A stretch of 64,000 nt of DNA from Anisus vortex. Taxonomy: Eukaryota; Mollusca; Gastropoda; Planorbidae. Below, one piece after another: positions 11,101 through 19,010 of the stretch; position 1 is the first letter of the stretch; every line of letters starts with the position of its first letter. The notes under the pieces are model-generated. The model saw only the letters and a list, made by a program, of their open reading frames with translations. It ran no database searches and was not told the origin of the DNA. Location: assembly GCA_949126835.1 (NCBI GenBank), contig OX421497.1:8962420-9026419 (forward strand), in the 5' to 3' direction. Position numbers and translations under genes: made by a program.

Positions 11101-13613
11101 TAGGGGTCAGTATTTGGCAAATATAGTGTGCGGCATGCTGGCCCTCTGGTTGGTTCACCGGACGGTCAACCCTGCTGACCGATCACTGTCGCCCTAACAT
11201 CTGCTAATATTAATGATATATTTTGATCTCAGTTTAACCGAGATGTCCTTAATGTGTTTTAAAATGCCAATGGAATGACGACAATATTATTTCGCAGTAT
11301 AGACAAGTAGTAATCATACAAACTGGGTAGTTATTGTAATGCTTGAAAGTATACATATAAATTATTTAGTCACATAATATTTATATAATTTTCAAATACT
11401 TTTTACAGTTTGATCATTTCAAAATTATAAATTGTAAGCCATTTATTTTTTATCAAAGAAAAAGAAAACAGAAATATTAAATCAAATAAAACGGGCTAAT
11501 TATCTCCTTTTAACTCAAACATGTTTCCACATTTGATTCAATAGTGATGCCGAACAAGTTCTGTTGTGTAATATAACAAATATTACTGATTATTAGACCT
11601 AAGGCTTTTGTAACCAAAATTAAAACTAAAATAGACAAATTGCTAGCAACACACCAGGCAAACGATTCACATTAATATTGATTTATTTAAATCTTTTGTT
11701 AAGGCAATTTTTTGATCTATTAATTCTTACAATATGTTTCCTTTTCAGTTTTTTTAAAGATAATTAATCACACAAAAAGTCTAGTCCGCCTAAAATAATT
11801 GCGTAAGCATAGTCCAGATGGGCGAGGGGGGGGGGGGAGTGGGCGCTAAAAGAAAGTTGGGGGGGGGGGGAGCGTTGAACGGAAAATAATTGTAAAAGGG
11901 GGCGGTGAGCCGAAAAAGGTTGAAAACCTATGATCTAGTCAGCTACTATATAACGGATTGTCTTCTGCTATGTGTCAATTAGAGGGGTAAACGGACACAC
12001 CGACAAAAATTTGATTAAATAGAAACATAGACCGATAGGGAGACAGACAATTTATAACAGACAAGCACACAAACAAACAGACGGCTATGCAGGTAGGAAG
12101 GCAGACTAACAGACAGATAGAATGTTAAACATAAAGATAAAGTGATAGTTAGATAAAAGGATAGTTACATCGTAAAATAAATAAGCTTATATATTAAGTA
12201 TGTATTAGTAGATATTATATTCATTCAGTGTGTGGATCTAATGAGGCGTAGATCTATATAACGCTACATCTATTTTATAATTAATAATATAAAAGCAGAA
12301 TTGACAGAATCAAGGCAGCCGGCTAAAGCTATATGCCCATATTTTCCAAATGCTTTAATGTTGCCAGCTCCGCCGCTAACGGAGACGCAGAAAATATAGC
12401 TTATAATATAGCCTTAAAACATTATAGCTTACAATATAGAACGGGGCGAGAAAAAAAAAAAAGAAGTTATTTGATAAACAAAAAGATGGATTGCCGGATA
12501 GATAAATGAGAAAATAGATTGGCTGAAGAAGAAATTATTGGGTGGATAGTTGGAAAGAAAACAGTATAACCTGGAACATTTAATCAGTAATTGGTAGACT
12601 TGGCAGCGCCCATCTCCTCTCCAAGACTTATCATATTTATTTTTTTAGAAGTCAGCGTCAAGAGGGAATGGCAGAACCAAAGCAACAGGCAGGAGCCGCG
12701 AACTTAAACTAGTAAGTGATTTAACTATTTCTAAAAGATCGCTTTAGTGTAGCCTAAAACTGCTTGGTAAACGTACAATGGCCAAACTGTACACTCTTAT
12801 AGTATGCAAACAACTAACGTGCATAGGGTATACATTTAGGCTTAATTTAAATGATTTACATTAAACGCTTTAATTGTATTATCATAATAATATTTATGTT
12901 TTATTGTTTTGTAACAAGTGAATTTTGGAACCATTAAAAAAAATAACGTTTTCTTTAACTTTAAAGAATAAAAAGATGCAAGAAAATGGATAGGCCTACA
13001 TAATAATATGTATTTAATAATGATAATAACAAAGATAATTAATATATGGCATATTTTCGTGTTATCTCTTTTAGGATTACATAACGCTCTTTTTCCACAA
13101 TTTAGTTTCAGTCTTACCAGATGTAGGTTTACTATTTGCTCATTGTCCCATTATTCACCTGTTTTGCATTATCTACCACACCCTTAACCTTGCAATCCTG
13201 ACTATGCCCCTGCAAAGCATTAAGGCTCACTTTGAGCGATTTAAATAACATTTTTTTTTCTTAAACTTTGTAGCTCTCCGCACATTGAGACACACCATAC
13301 ATTTAACATAAAAGGGGACGTCAAATTTAAGAAAGATGTCCATGTGGATAAAATCGAAAAACTCAAAGTCGAACGGCTAGAAAATCTGCATGCGAACAAG
13401 GTGGAACATTTGGAAGCCTACGGCGCAAGCGCAGTGGACGTGGCCGGAGCAACCAACGTCAAGGCCACGGCCGAAAACCTTCAAATTCAGCAAGCTGGCA
13501 CAGTTAACGCTGCACAGAATAGCAATTTAAATGTAGCCAAGGCCGAGATCTTAAAAGCTGATCAGGCGAATACCATAAATATAGAAAACGTAGATTACTT
13601 ACACATTAGTTAG
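2117..13613 (+). CDS. MAP3K/STE-like kinase with C-terminal octad repeats, copy A (full length)
   Basis: Nine exons (2117-2168, 3801-3946, 4112-4231, 6677-6818, 7940-8111, 10144-10367, 10679-10769, 12649-12711, 13274-13613) join at GT-AG borders into 1350 nt, or 449 residues, without a stop. The kinase domain covers about residues 26-285: glycine loop GHGTYGKV (33-40), lysine in IAVK (53), a helix-C glutamate near 72, HRDIKSAN (149-156), DFG (169-171), FMAPE (192-196), VDIW (208-211). All catalytic residues are present, so it should be active. HRDIKxAN with GTxxFMAPE favours the STE/MAP3K group (inference). An acidic linker (287-316) follows, then an octad-repeat domain (about 358-449). No signal peptide or membrane segment is evident, so it is probably cytosolic. 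I do not recognise a named orthologue. Confidence 0.9.
2169..3800. other. Kinase A intron 0
   Basis: This 1.6-kb AT-rich intron holds TAGGCCTA palindromes (near 2174, 2308 and 2474) and a tRNA-derived SINE remnant on the minus strand (about 3405-3500). I see no other coding potential. The corresponding intron in copy C is about 2.0 kb and contains a P-like transposon that this copy lacks. Confidence 0.7.
3405..3500 (-). mobile_element. tRNA-derived SINE remnant
   Basis: On the minus strand a box-A-like segment (TAGCCGTTAAAAC) lies about 35 nt before a good B box (AGGTTCGATTGCC), followed by an A/T-rich tail. This spacing and the B box are typical of tRNA-derived SINE heads. It does not fold into a convincing tRNA gene. 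No target duplication was found. Confidence 0.5.
3801..3946 (+). CDS. Kinase A, exon 1 (glycine loop and VAIK lysine)
   Basis: The 146-nt exon runs from phase 1 to phase 0. It encodes TNWKKGDMIGHGTYGKVYKA and then AVKKMPN, the ATP-binding glycine loop and catalytic lysine. Exon 1 of copy C is also 146 nt. Confidence 0.93.
4112..4231 (+). CDS. Kinase A, exon 2 (helix C to hinge)
   Basis: The 120-nt phase-0 exon encodes helix C and the hinge (FYIFLEFMKG). The acceptor is TTTTTAG and the donor GTAAGT. Exon 2 of copy C has the same length and borders. Confidence 0.92.
4232..5711. other. Kinase A intron 2, unique part
   Basis: This is AT-rich intron sequence with a T/G homopolymer block near 4452-4480. 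Open frames around 4440-5000 on the minus strand have no protein-family character and I treat them as chance. The 48-bp minisatellite follows and occupies the rest of the intron. Confidence 0.6.
5712..6674 (+). repeat. 48-bp minisatellite, about 20 copies, abutting exon 3
   Basis: A 48-bp unit beginning AGAGAATCATTTGAAAGC is repeated about 20 times. Two variants (ending CTGTCATCACAT or ATGTCATTACAT) alternate over most of the array, giving a 96-bp dimeric period. Because 48 is divisible by three, the array is open in one frame and encodes an artefactual 16-residue repeat rich in isoleucine. The last unit runs straight into the splice acceptor of exon 3: its CTGTCATCAC becomes CTGTCATCAG. Confidence 0.95.
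6677..6818 (+). CDS. Kinase A, exon 3 (HRD loop)
   Basis: The 142-nt exon begins GGT in phase 0 and ends after AAA A at GTAAAT. It encodes GSLHEFIIGKNQ through YLHENKFFHRDIK, the catalytic loop. Exon 3 of copy C is also 142 nt. Confidence 0.93.
7045..7275. repeat. 33-bp near-palindromic minisatellite, 7 copies
   Basis: Seven copies of a 33-bp unit (GCGGCGGATCCGGTGTATAA plus CGTTCAGCGTTAT) lie in intron 3. Each unit contains a near-palindrome centred on GGATCC, with arms TTATGCGGC and CGGTGTATAA. It is open in both directions because 33 is a multiple of three, but the frames are low-complexity and I do not call a gene. A diverged copy lies at 7838-7885. Confidence 0.93.
7276..7830. other. Kinase A intron 3, middle part
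   Basis: This is AT-rich intron DNA. Near 7450-7500 lies a short degenerate CCTAACCGTAACCGGG tandem. A tRNA-derived SINE remnant sits at about 7650-7740. I see no gene. Confidence 0.55.
7648..7742 (-). mobile_element. tRNA-derived SINE remnant
   Basis: On the minus strand an A-box-like segment (CAGTGGTTACTAACATG) precedes a B box (CAGGTTCTACCCC) at tRNA-like spacing and is followed by an A/T tail. It does not form a complete cloverleaf. Confidence 0.5.
7838..7885. repeat. Nested inverted repeats, single diverged copy of the 33-bp unit
   Basis: Two overlapping inverted repeats are visible. ATTCGCCGTATTACG and CGTTATACGGCGAAT (one mismatch, 5-nt loop) occupy 7838-7872. TTATACGGCG and CGCCGTATAA (perfect, AATC loop) occupy 7860-7883. 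Aligned with the minisatellite at 7045-7275 it matches at most positions, so it is the same sequence family as a single copy, just upstream of exon 4. Confidence 0.85.
7940..8111 (+). CDS. Kinase A, exon 4 (DFG to APE and helix F)
   Basis: The 172-nt exon runs from phase 1 to phase 2. It encodes ANVLMSD, LADFGLTR, GVGTDRFMAPERV and PVDIW. Exon 4 of copy C is also 172 nt and differs mainly in the activation segment. Confidence 0.94.
8112..9435. other. Kinase A intron 4, first part
   Basis: This is AT-rich intron sequence. Short open frames near 8520-8738 and 9058-9316 have no family signature and are not conserved in the other copies, so I annotate nothing. Confidence 0.6.
9440..9536 (+). mobile_element. 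CR1/L2-type LINE 3' tail remnant
   Basis: A short segment ends GATATAAATGACC followed by an (ATT)n microsatellite. It resembles the tails of the better preserved LINE fragments at 52540-52880 and 57530-58050, which end in a TATACAAGC or TATATAAGC motif plus (ATT)n. Only the extreme 3' end survives. Confidence 0.45.
9671..9903 (+). mobile_element. SINE insertion with 15-bp target duplication
   Basis: The 15-bp direct repeat TAAACGAGTCAAGAA lies at 9671-9685 and 9889-9903 and flanks a 203-bp insertion. The insert contains a B-box-like AAGTTCGACTGG near 9701 and ends in a (TTACT)n-like tail. A variable-length target duplication of 15 bp plus a simple tail is the mark of LINE-machinery retroposition. 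It lies inside intron 4 of kinase A. Confidence 0.72.
10144..10367 (+). CDS. Kinase A, exon 5 (kinase C-lobe end)
   Basis: The 224-nt exon runs from phase 2 to phase 1. It encodes AIGCIVVHMLSGKIPYSGLE through KRATAKFLLSDNFV, helices F to I of the C-lobe with the conserved arginine. Copy B has an exon of the same length at 34307-34530. Confidence 0.93.
10679..10769 (+). CDS. Kinase A, exon 6 (acidic linker)
   Basis: The 91-nt exon encodes an acidic linker (EIDAEFDNSEIENFEIENE) with two SEIEN/FEIEN-like repeats. Copy B (37590-37665) is shorter by exactly 15 nt, lacking one of these repeats but keeping frame. Confidence 0.88.
10819..11932. mobile_element. Non-autonomous hAT-like transposon, 1.1 kb
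   Basis: The terminal inverted repeats are CATAGGTTCTCAAC at the left and, as reverse complement of the right end, CATAGGTTTTCAACC. The 8-bp flanks are GTCTAGTC (10811-10818) and ATCTAGTC (11933-11940), differing at one base. The ends are G-rich on the plus strand (GGGGGGCGGTGAG near 10914). No transposase frame is visible. It sits in intron 6 of kinase A and is absent at the matching place in copy B. Confidence 0.82.
11941..12648. other. Kinase A intron 6, remainder
   Basis: The sequence is homologous to 37700-38210 and 47215-47390 of copy B, including runs of ACAGACAAGCACAC and GACAGATAGAATGTT. At 12390-12440 lies a short AAATATAGCTTATAATATAG segment, one diverged and incomplete unit of the 36-bp minisatellite that is massively amplified in copy B. 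Confidence 0.7.
12594..12627. repeat. 34-bp segment duplicated in intron 6 and the 3' flank
   Basis: The segment starting GGTAGACTTGGCAGCGCCCA is identical to 13914-13947 downstream of the kinase A stop codon. A third version lies downstream of the copy B stop at 50520-50555. Intron 6 of copy B lacks it, so the intronic copy arose secondarily in A. Confidence 0.85.
12649..12711 (+). CDS. Kinase A, exon 7
   Basis: The 63-nt exon encodes SQRQEGMAEPKQQAGAANLN and runs from phase 2 to phase 2. The acceptor at TTTTTTAG is chosen because it keeps the frame of exon 8 and the RQEGMAE peptide seen in copy B. An alternative AG seven bases downstream would shift the frame. Confidence 0.82.
13274..13613 (+). 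CDS. Kinase A, exon 8 (octad-repeat domain and stop)
   Basis: The exon encodes SPHIETHHTFNIKGDVKF and then a regular run of 8-residue units, each ending hydrophobic-x-V/A/I: KLKV, NLHA, HLEA, AVDV, NVKA, NLQI, TVNA, NLNV, ILKA, TINI, YLHI. One unit has seven residues. The period of 8 excludes a heptad coiled coil. Alternating beta-like pairs suggest a solenoid or stacked beta (amyloid-like) oligomerisation module, which is inference. It ends IS and TAG. Confidence 0.9.
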
Positions 13614-15230
13614 GCCACACACAGTTGATTTGATCTACAGACATAACTGTCACATAACTGTCACATAACTGTCACATAACAAATAAATTAACTACGTACC
13701 GTGCTATTTTTTTTTAACAATATGAACACGTGCGCAATTATTACCTAATATACTCCCATAGTCCCATACAACCACTGATCTATAAAAAGAATGGATGACG
13801 CCTCCATAATAAATTTCTATGTGTAAAATTGAAGCTAGAAAATTCACTACATTCTCTCAATATATATAGAGAGATAATAGACACTGCGCGTCCATTAGTC
13901 CTTTCAGTGGGCTTGGTAGACTTGGCAGCGCCCATCTCCTCTCCAAGTCAGCGGTGGATTTTTTATTGTTGTACTGTGGGTCAAACCCATCATGTCGAGC
14001 TTGTGAGTCAAACTCACTATCGACTTGACTATCCAGCCGCCATGATTAAGAAATCTAATTTTATAGATAATTTAAAACTATTTAATTTAGGTATCAAGAA
14101 TATATATTTTGTTATTTTAGATCAGTGCTGACAATATGGATTTCTATATGATGTAATGTTTCACTGTATTGTGAATATTACCTGAAATGTTATCTCAAGG
14201 ATAGTAGTTAATACAGGATCTTGCTCAAGTAGATCAACATAATAACATTTTTAGATTAATTTGTCAGTTACAGAAACATTGTTACATAGACTAAAAAAAA
14301 AAGAGCTGGAGAGCTGTTCTAATTTTTTTCTTAGCTAAATTGTTCAAGAGATGAAATACTTAAACGAGTTAATATATAAGCTTACTATTCATTACTGACC
14401 ATACTGACCATACAGAGATTAAGAAATTGTGTAAGCAATTTTTGTTTTAATGTTACTATTGATTCAATATTATATTATTTTCTAGATGCAAAGAATCTGG
14501 TGGTTTTGTGAGAAAATATATATTGTTTTTTGGGGTGTTAGCTAACTAGTACTTCAGTTGAAAGCTGTACTATGTGTGTTTGTCTTAAACTTACAGGATT
14601 TGAGTTTGACAAGAAAGAAGTCCATACGGTCTCACCTTTCAATTGATTTTTTATGTTGATTGTATTTACCTAAAACTGATGGAAATTTTAATTGTTTTTC
14701 TAACACTATTACCATCATAGTTTTTCTTTTAATGCAAACGTTGTATGTGACAAATTAGTTCATGTATTAATATTCCATAAACATTTGTTTACTTATATTC
14801 TTGTCTTGGGTAATTTTTTATATATTTCGTCTTCGTTTTATAACAGTGATGCATGTTTACCAGCGTTCAGTTATAGGCTAATTAATTCAGGATTAACTAT
14901 AAAGTTTAATAATACCAATTGAAATATATAAAAAAATTCTATGGTTTTATATTTGTTGTATTACATATTAAAACTTTTCAGAAGCGGGAGTTAAGTTTGT
15001 TTCTATCTAACGTATTCTTTCATTGATTAATGACTATAATAATGGTTTCCTGTTTTGATGACAATGAACCAGTCATCAAATTAAATATCATAACACTGAA
15101 TAATAGTCAAGGATTTTCAATATCAATTTATATTTGTTGAAAAGTAAGATTGATTTGCTTAGTCAGTATTCAGTACAGTTAAGTGGCTGCCATTCGTATA
15201 CAGTTATCAAAGAGTTATTGCAGATATTTA
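13614..15230 (+). other. 3' UTR and flank of kinase A, conserved with copy B
   Basis: This region aligns with 50159-51830 over most of its length, with shared landmarks such as CCTCTCCAAGTCA, ATGTCGAGCTTGTGAGTCAA and GATTTGCTTAGTCA. A conserved CCATAATAAAT carries AATAAA at 13808-13813 (50312-50317 in B) and is the best poly(A) signal candidate. A short GTCACATAACT tandem sits at about 13640-13680. I see no protein signal. Confidence 0.7.
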
Positions 15231-15362
15231 AAAAAACATAATACAAGTCAGATGAACATAATTTTGCCTTATTGTGATCAGCGGCGTAACTAAAATTGCA
15301 CGGAAAAAAGGGAGGCGATTGGGAGCAACTAAAAATGTGGGGTGAAGACCAGGTAGTAAAAT
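15231..15362. repeat. About 130-bp direct repeat, left copy
   Basis: This segment (AAAACATAATACAAGTCAG through AGACCAGGTAGTAAAATA) recurs at 16106-16235 with only a few substitutions. The two copies bracket the inverted LINE fragment at 15363-16105. Confidence 0.9.
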
Positions 15363-15424
15363 ACAATAACATTTTTAAAATAGTTTTAAACAAGTATTTT
15401 GCTGATGGATGTGTACTCCATCAA

Positions 15425-16105
15425 CTTAGTTGAAAAGAAAAGTCTTCAAATTCTTCTTGAATGCTTTTTTTGACACAGAGTTTTTCAGTGTCTCAGGTAA
15501 GCCATTCCACAGTGTAGGCGCCACAGATTCAAACGAGCGTACACCAAGAGTCTTTTTTCTGTGACCTTCTAAACCTGGAATTTCCAGGAGAGATTGTGTT
15601 GAAGATCGCAGCATCCTTAACGGGACATGCAGGTGCTGTGCCTTCCACGCATCCATAGGTAAGGGACATAATCTTATGATCGATGCGCTTCGTCACAGGG
15701 AGCCAGTGTAGCTCTTTGGGAATTGGAGTGATATGGTCATGCTTCTTTACTCGTGACACAATGCGTGCTGCAGTATTTTGAACTTTCTGAAGTCTATCCA
15801 GTTGTTTCTGGGGTAAACCCCATTGGCAACTGTTACAATAGTCTAGTCTTGACTGTATTGTTGCAACAGCAAAAGCATTGGCTGTTTTTTTATTAATCAG
15901 AGGTCGCAGCTGACCCAGGGCACGAAGATGGGAGGAGCATGCCCTAACCACAGTACTGATGTGTGGACCCATTGTTAATTTACTGTCAATGATAAAGCCG
16001 AGGTCTCTGAAAGTGTTGGACAAAAAGATATCAGAGGCCCCTACTTTAATAGATGGAATATCGACTTTCCTGAGATTGAAGTTTGAACCGCACAGAATTG
16101 AAAAA
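15425..16105 (-). mobile_element. CR1/L2-like LINE 3' fragment, minus strand
   Basis: On the minus strand two overlapping frames encode the post-catalytic RT region: FRDLGFIIDSKLTMGPHIS, SRLDYCNS, LQKVQNTAARIV, LHWLPVTKRI and, after a frameshift, SFESVAPTLWNGLPETL. The order LGxxxD, RLDYCN, VQNxAARxV, HWLPVxxRI, APxLWNxLP is diagnostic of CR1/L2-type LINEs. It is 5'-truncated and carries a frameshift. It is the same family as 17880-19010 (shared ACSSHLRALGQLRP), in opposite orientation. Confidence 0.85.
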
Positions 16106-16235
16106 ACATAATACAAGTCAGATTAACATAATTTTGCCTTATTGTGATCAGCGACGTAACTAAAATTGCACGGAAAAAAGGGAGGCGATTGGGAACAACT
16201 AAAAATGTGGGGTGAAGACCAGGTAGTAAAATAAA
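16106..16235. repeat. About 130-bp direct repeat, right copy
   Basis: This is the right partner of 15231-15362, differing at a few sites (for example GATGAAC versus GATTAAC and GGAGCAAC versus GGAACAAC). It is either an unusually long target duplication of the intervening LINE or a local duplication. Confidence 0.9.
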
Positions 16236-16403
16236 GTGTGGTGGTGGGGATATTGCACTTTAATAGAAGGCTGATTCTGCGCTGGTGCTCAACATAACCT
16301 TCAACTATTTAAAAAAAAATATTTGTATTAAATAATCAATAGTTGAAACGTACAATTTGATTGAAATATATTATTAACTTTTACATTCTTATTTTTCAAC
16401 AAT

Positions 16404-16830
16404 GTGAATGAGGCAACTGGTGAAAACATTAACGGCTGGTTTCAAAAGTGGTATTCAGGGGATATGTCCGCTTTAGATGGGTGTCAACGTGTGAGACAAA
16501 ATCCGCTCGACCAACCCTATAATAGACAACTTTACAGGAAGACGAGGCAGGCCATGTACGACTGGAGAGATGAAGCACACGTACGTTCGGTAAAAGAACT
16601 CGGACGGAGCAAGCAACATGCGACCATCAGCGGCGCTTCCACTACGGGCCTGCACCAGATGCACCGCCTGCTGTCGCTACTATGATAACTTGGTACAAGA
16701 GAGCAATCTCACCGAGGGCGACTCAGCGTTGTGACACTTGTACGGTGTATCACTGAACGGTCCTTGGGTCTTTTCGGGACTTATGAACGGTGAAAACAAT
16801 AATGCATCATGTTCAAAAACTTGTTAAAAA
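16404..16830 (+). other. Unrecognised GC-richer segment with 93-codon frame
   Basis: The composition is clearly richer in GC than the surroundings. The frame 16404-16685 encodes a basic hydrophilic peptide (for example RQAMYDWRDEAHVRSVKELG) that I cannot assign. It lies between LINE fragments and is probably a degraded mobile element. Confidence 0.3.
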
Positions 16831-17099
16831 ACTATGGAAAAGGCAAAATAAAAAAAAAACTGAGAATAGTATAATGGCCATACATTTATATTTATATAAA
16901 TAGGCCTACATACAAATTTAAAATAATTTAATAAGCTATAGCAATACAAATGTTAACGTAATTGTAAAAATAAATTGTTTCAAAAATGTTATTTCTGAGT
17001 AACCGTCTTTAAAACAATTTTAATAATTATATATATCTATATATATAAAGCACACTGTATGTGTAGTATAACAGAGATAGTTGGAGAAGTATCCTACAC

Positions 17100-17337
17100 A
17101 CCGGTACAAATACTACAGTGGGCAGACTTCTCCTTATCGCGGAGGCTAAAACAGCGAAGAAAAGTAAAGAACATAGGCTGCCCTGACCAACTCCAACGGT
17201 CCCGCTTTCAAGTGCCAGAGATGCGACAGAGCCTGTCTCTCAAGGATAGGTCTCCACAGACACAGCCAATTCTGCAAGGCTGGCCTAAATCACAGGAGCG
17301 CAAATCTAATCGTCTTCTGAGACTATGGAGCCAATGA
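17100..17337 (+). mobile_element. LINE C-terminal zinc-motif remnant
   Basis: The second plus-strand frame encodes FKCQRCDRACLSRIGLHRHS followed by QFCK. This CxxCxxxxCxSRIGLxxHxxxC signature is found at the extreme C-terminus of several endonuclease/RT LINE polyproteins. A basic EAKTAKKSKEHR segment precedes it in a shifted frame. It is a fossil fragment. Confidence 0.6.
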
Positions 17338-17429
17338 TGATGTGTAGTATCCGATCCCCATTGGTTGATTGGAAGACATGCGACTTTATTGTCTCATATT
17401 TTACTTTTGTGACCTCAATTTCTCCATAG

Positions 17430-17500
17430 GGTTAGTGTATCCGACTGCCAAGGGGCGACCTGGGTTCGATTACTTACCATAGCTTTCTTTTCTACTTTTT
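17430..17500 (+). mobile_element. tRNA-derived SINE remnant
   Basis: An A-box-like GGTTAGTGTATCCGACTG is followed by a B box CTGGGTTCGATTAC at tRNA-like spacing and then T-rich sequence. The acceptor stem is not closed, so it is not a tRNA gene. A weaker B-box-like TTGTTCGATTCTC lies at about 17608. Confidence 0.5.
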
Positions 17501-17879
17501 TTTCCATCTATATAACTTTTCTTTAAAGATTGTAAAGAATTTTTTTTCTTTCCTAAAATGTTTTCAGTAAATAAAATATAATTATATTTTAGACGCATGC
17601 GGGAGACGGTTGTTCGATTCTCATCCACAAGGATAGTGCGTTATAACTTATTGTTAAATAAAAAAAGACATGCTTTAAAAAAAATAACTCGATTTAAATA
17701 ACTTTCTTAAATAATGTTTTCAGTAAATAAATAATAATCATTTAAAAATTATTATAGCTTTCTTTTCATTGTAGTATATACATTTTTTTCTGTAGCTAGA
17801 TCTCTAAGATTAGGCTTATGTACTATATTGTTTTTTTTCCACGGGTAGCGCCGGATAATTTAGTTTGTATAAGCTTATA

Positions 17880-19010
17880 ATATATAGAGATCTTAGCGCT
17901 GTTTTTGATGTTATTGACCATGGAATGCTCCTGTCAAGACTTCAGTATGAGGTTGGCATCACTGAGACTGTTCTTCGCTGGTTCAGTTCCTACCTGACCA
18001 ACAGGACTCAGCGAGTTATAGTCAATCTGGCCTCTTCACAAGAAACTCCCCTTATTTGTGGGGTACCGCAGGGTTCAATTTAAGGGCCTGTCCTATTCTC
18101 CGTGTATAGAAGTCAGCTTGGCAAAATTTTCGAGAGCCACTGTGTATCTCGTAAATTTTTTGCAGATGACACGGTGCTTTACAGGAGTTTTCGCCCTGAT
18201 TCGTCTGCCTGCGCTGCTGCTGTTGCTGATGTGGAGGAGTGCTGTCAAACAGTAAAGACATAGATGGCTGCAAACCGACTTAAATTAAATGATGATAAGA
18301 CAGAGGCAATTATCTGTGGTTCAGGTGTCAGTCTTCGGAAAATCTCTATTACTACGATCAAGGTTAGGTCTTCCGAGATAACGTTGTCCAACACGGTTAG
18401 AGACCTTGGCCTTTTTATTGATAATAAATTATCAATGGTTCCACATATCAGTGCAGTGGTTAAGGCTTGTTCGTCTCATCTACGTGCCCTGGGTCAGCTG
18501 CGACCTCAACTCAATAGAAGGACGGCCAATACCGTAGCAGTCTCTCTTATCCAGTAAAGGTTGGATTACTGCAATATTTGTCTGTGGGGTTTGTCCCATA
18601 ACCAGCTGCAGAGATTACAGAGAGTGCAGAACACCGCGGCGAGCATTGTTTCGGGGGGTGAGGAGGCAAGATCATATCTCCCCAACACTTAGAGATCTCC
18701 ACTGGCTCCCGGTGATGAAGCGAATAGAGCACAAAATTATGTCCATTACGTACGGATGCATAAAGGGCATTGCTCCTTCTTATCTTCGAGAGCTTATCTC
18801 AAGGCATGAGCCATCTAGGGAACTGCGATCTTCAACACATTCACTCCTCAAAACTCCTAGTTTGGATGAACACAGAAAGAAGTACCTGGATGCGCGCTGA
18901 TTTGAGTCAATGGCGCCTTTTTTATGGAACAGTCTATCTCAGATACTGAGAGAATCTGGGACAAGAGAAACTTTTAAAAAGAACTTAAAGACCTTTCTCT
19001 TTGGCTAATA
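17880..19010 (+). mobile_element. CR1/L2-like LINE, RT domain to 3' end, degenerate
   Basis: Consecutive plus-strand frames give RDLSAVFDVIDHGMLLSRL, LRWFSSYLTNRTQ, GVPQGS, FADDTVLYR, LKLNDDKTEAI, TVRDLGLFIDNKLSM, SSHLRALGQLRP, RLQRVQNTAA and LHWLPVMKRIEHK. These are the RT palm (FADD), thumb and C-terminal segments in order. The 5' half with the endonuclease is missing, and stops and frameshifts break the frame, so it is non-functional. It is the same family as 15425-16105. Confidence 0.88.

Noticed and set aside
10819..11932. rRNA or structured ncRNA because of G-rich symmetrical ends
   Set aside because: Inverted termini plus 8-bp flanking duplications explain the symmetry as a hAT-like transposon.
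13344..13613. Independent small protein starting MDKIEKLKVERLE
   Set aside because: The frame is continuous with the upstream exon 8 acceptor at 13274 and with exon 7, and the same exon structure is present in copy B. It is the C-terminus of the kinase.
13274..13613. Canonical RHIM motif in the octad tail
   Set aside because: The core hydrophobic-Q-hydrophobic-G tetrad is not present. NIKGDV/NIQGDV only loosely resembles it, so I keep only the general idea of beta assembly.
17430..17500. Functional tRNA gene
   Set aside because: Good A- and B-box-like sequences, but no closed acceptor or anticodon stem. It fits a tRNA-derived SINE better.
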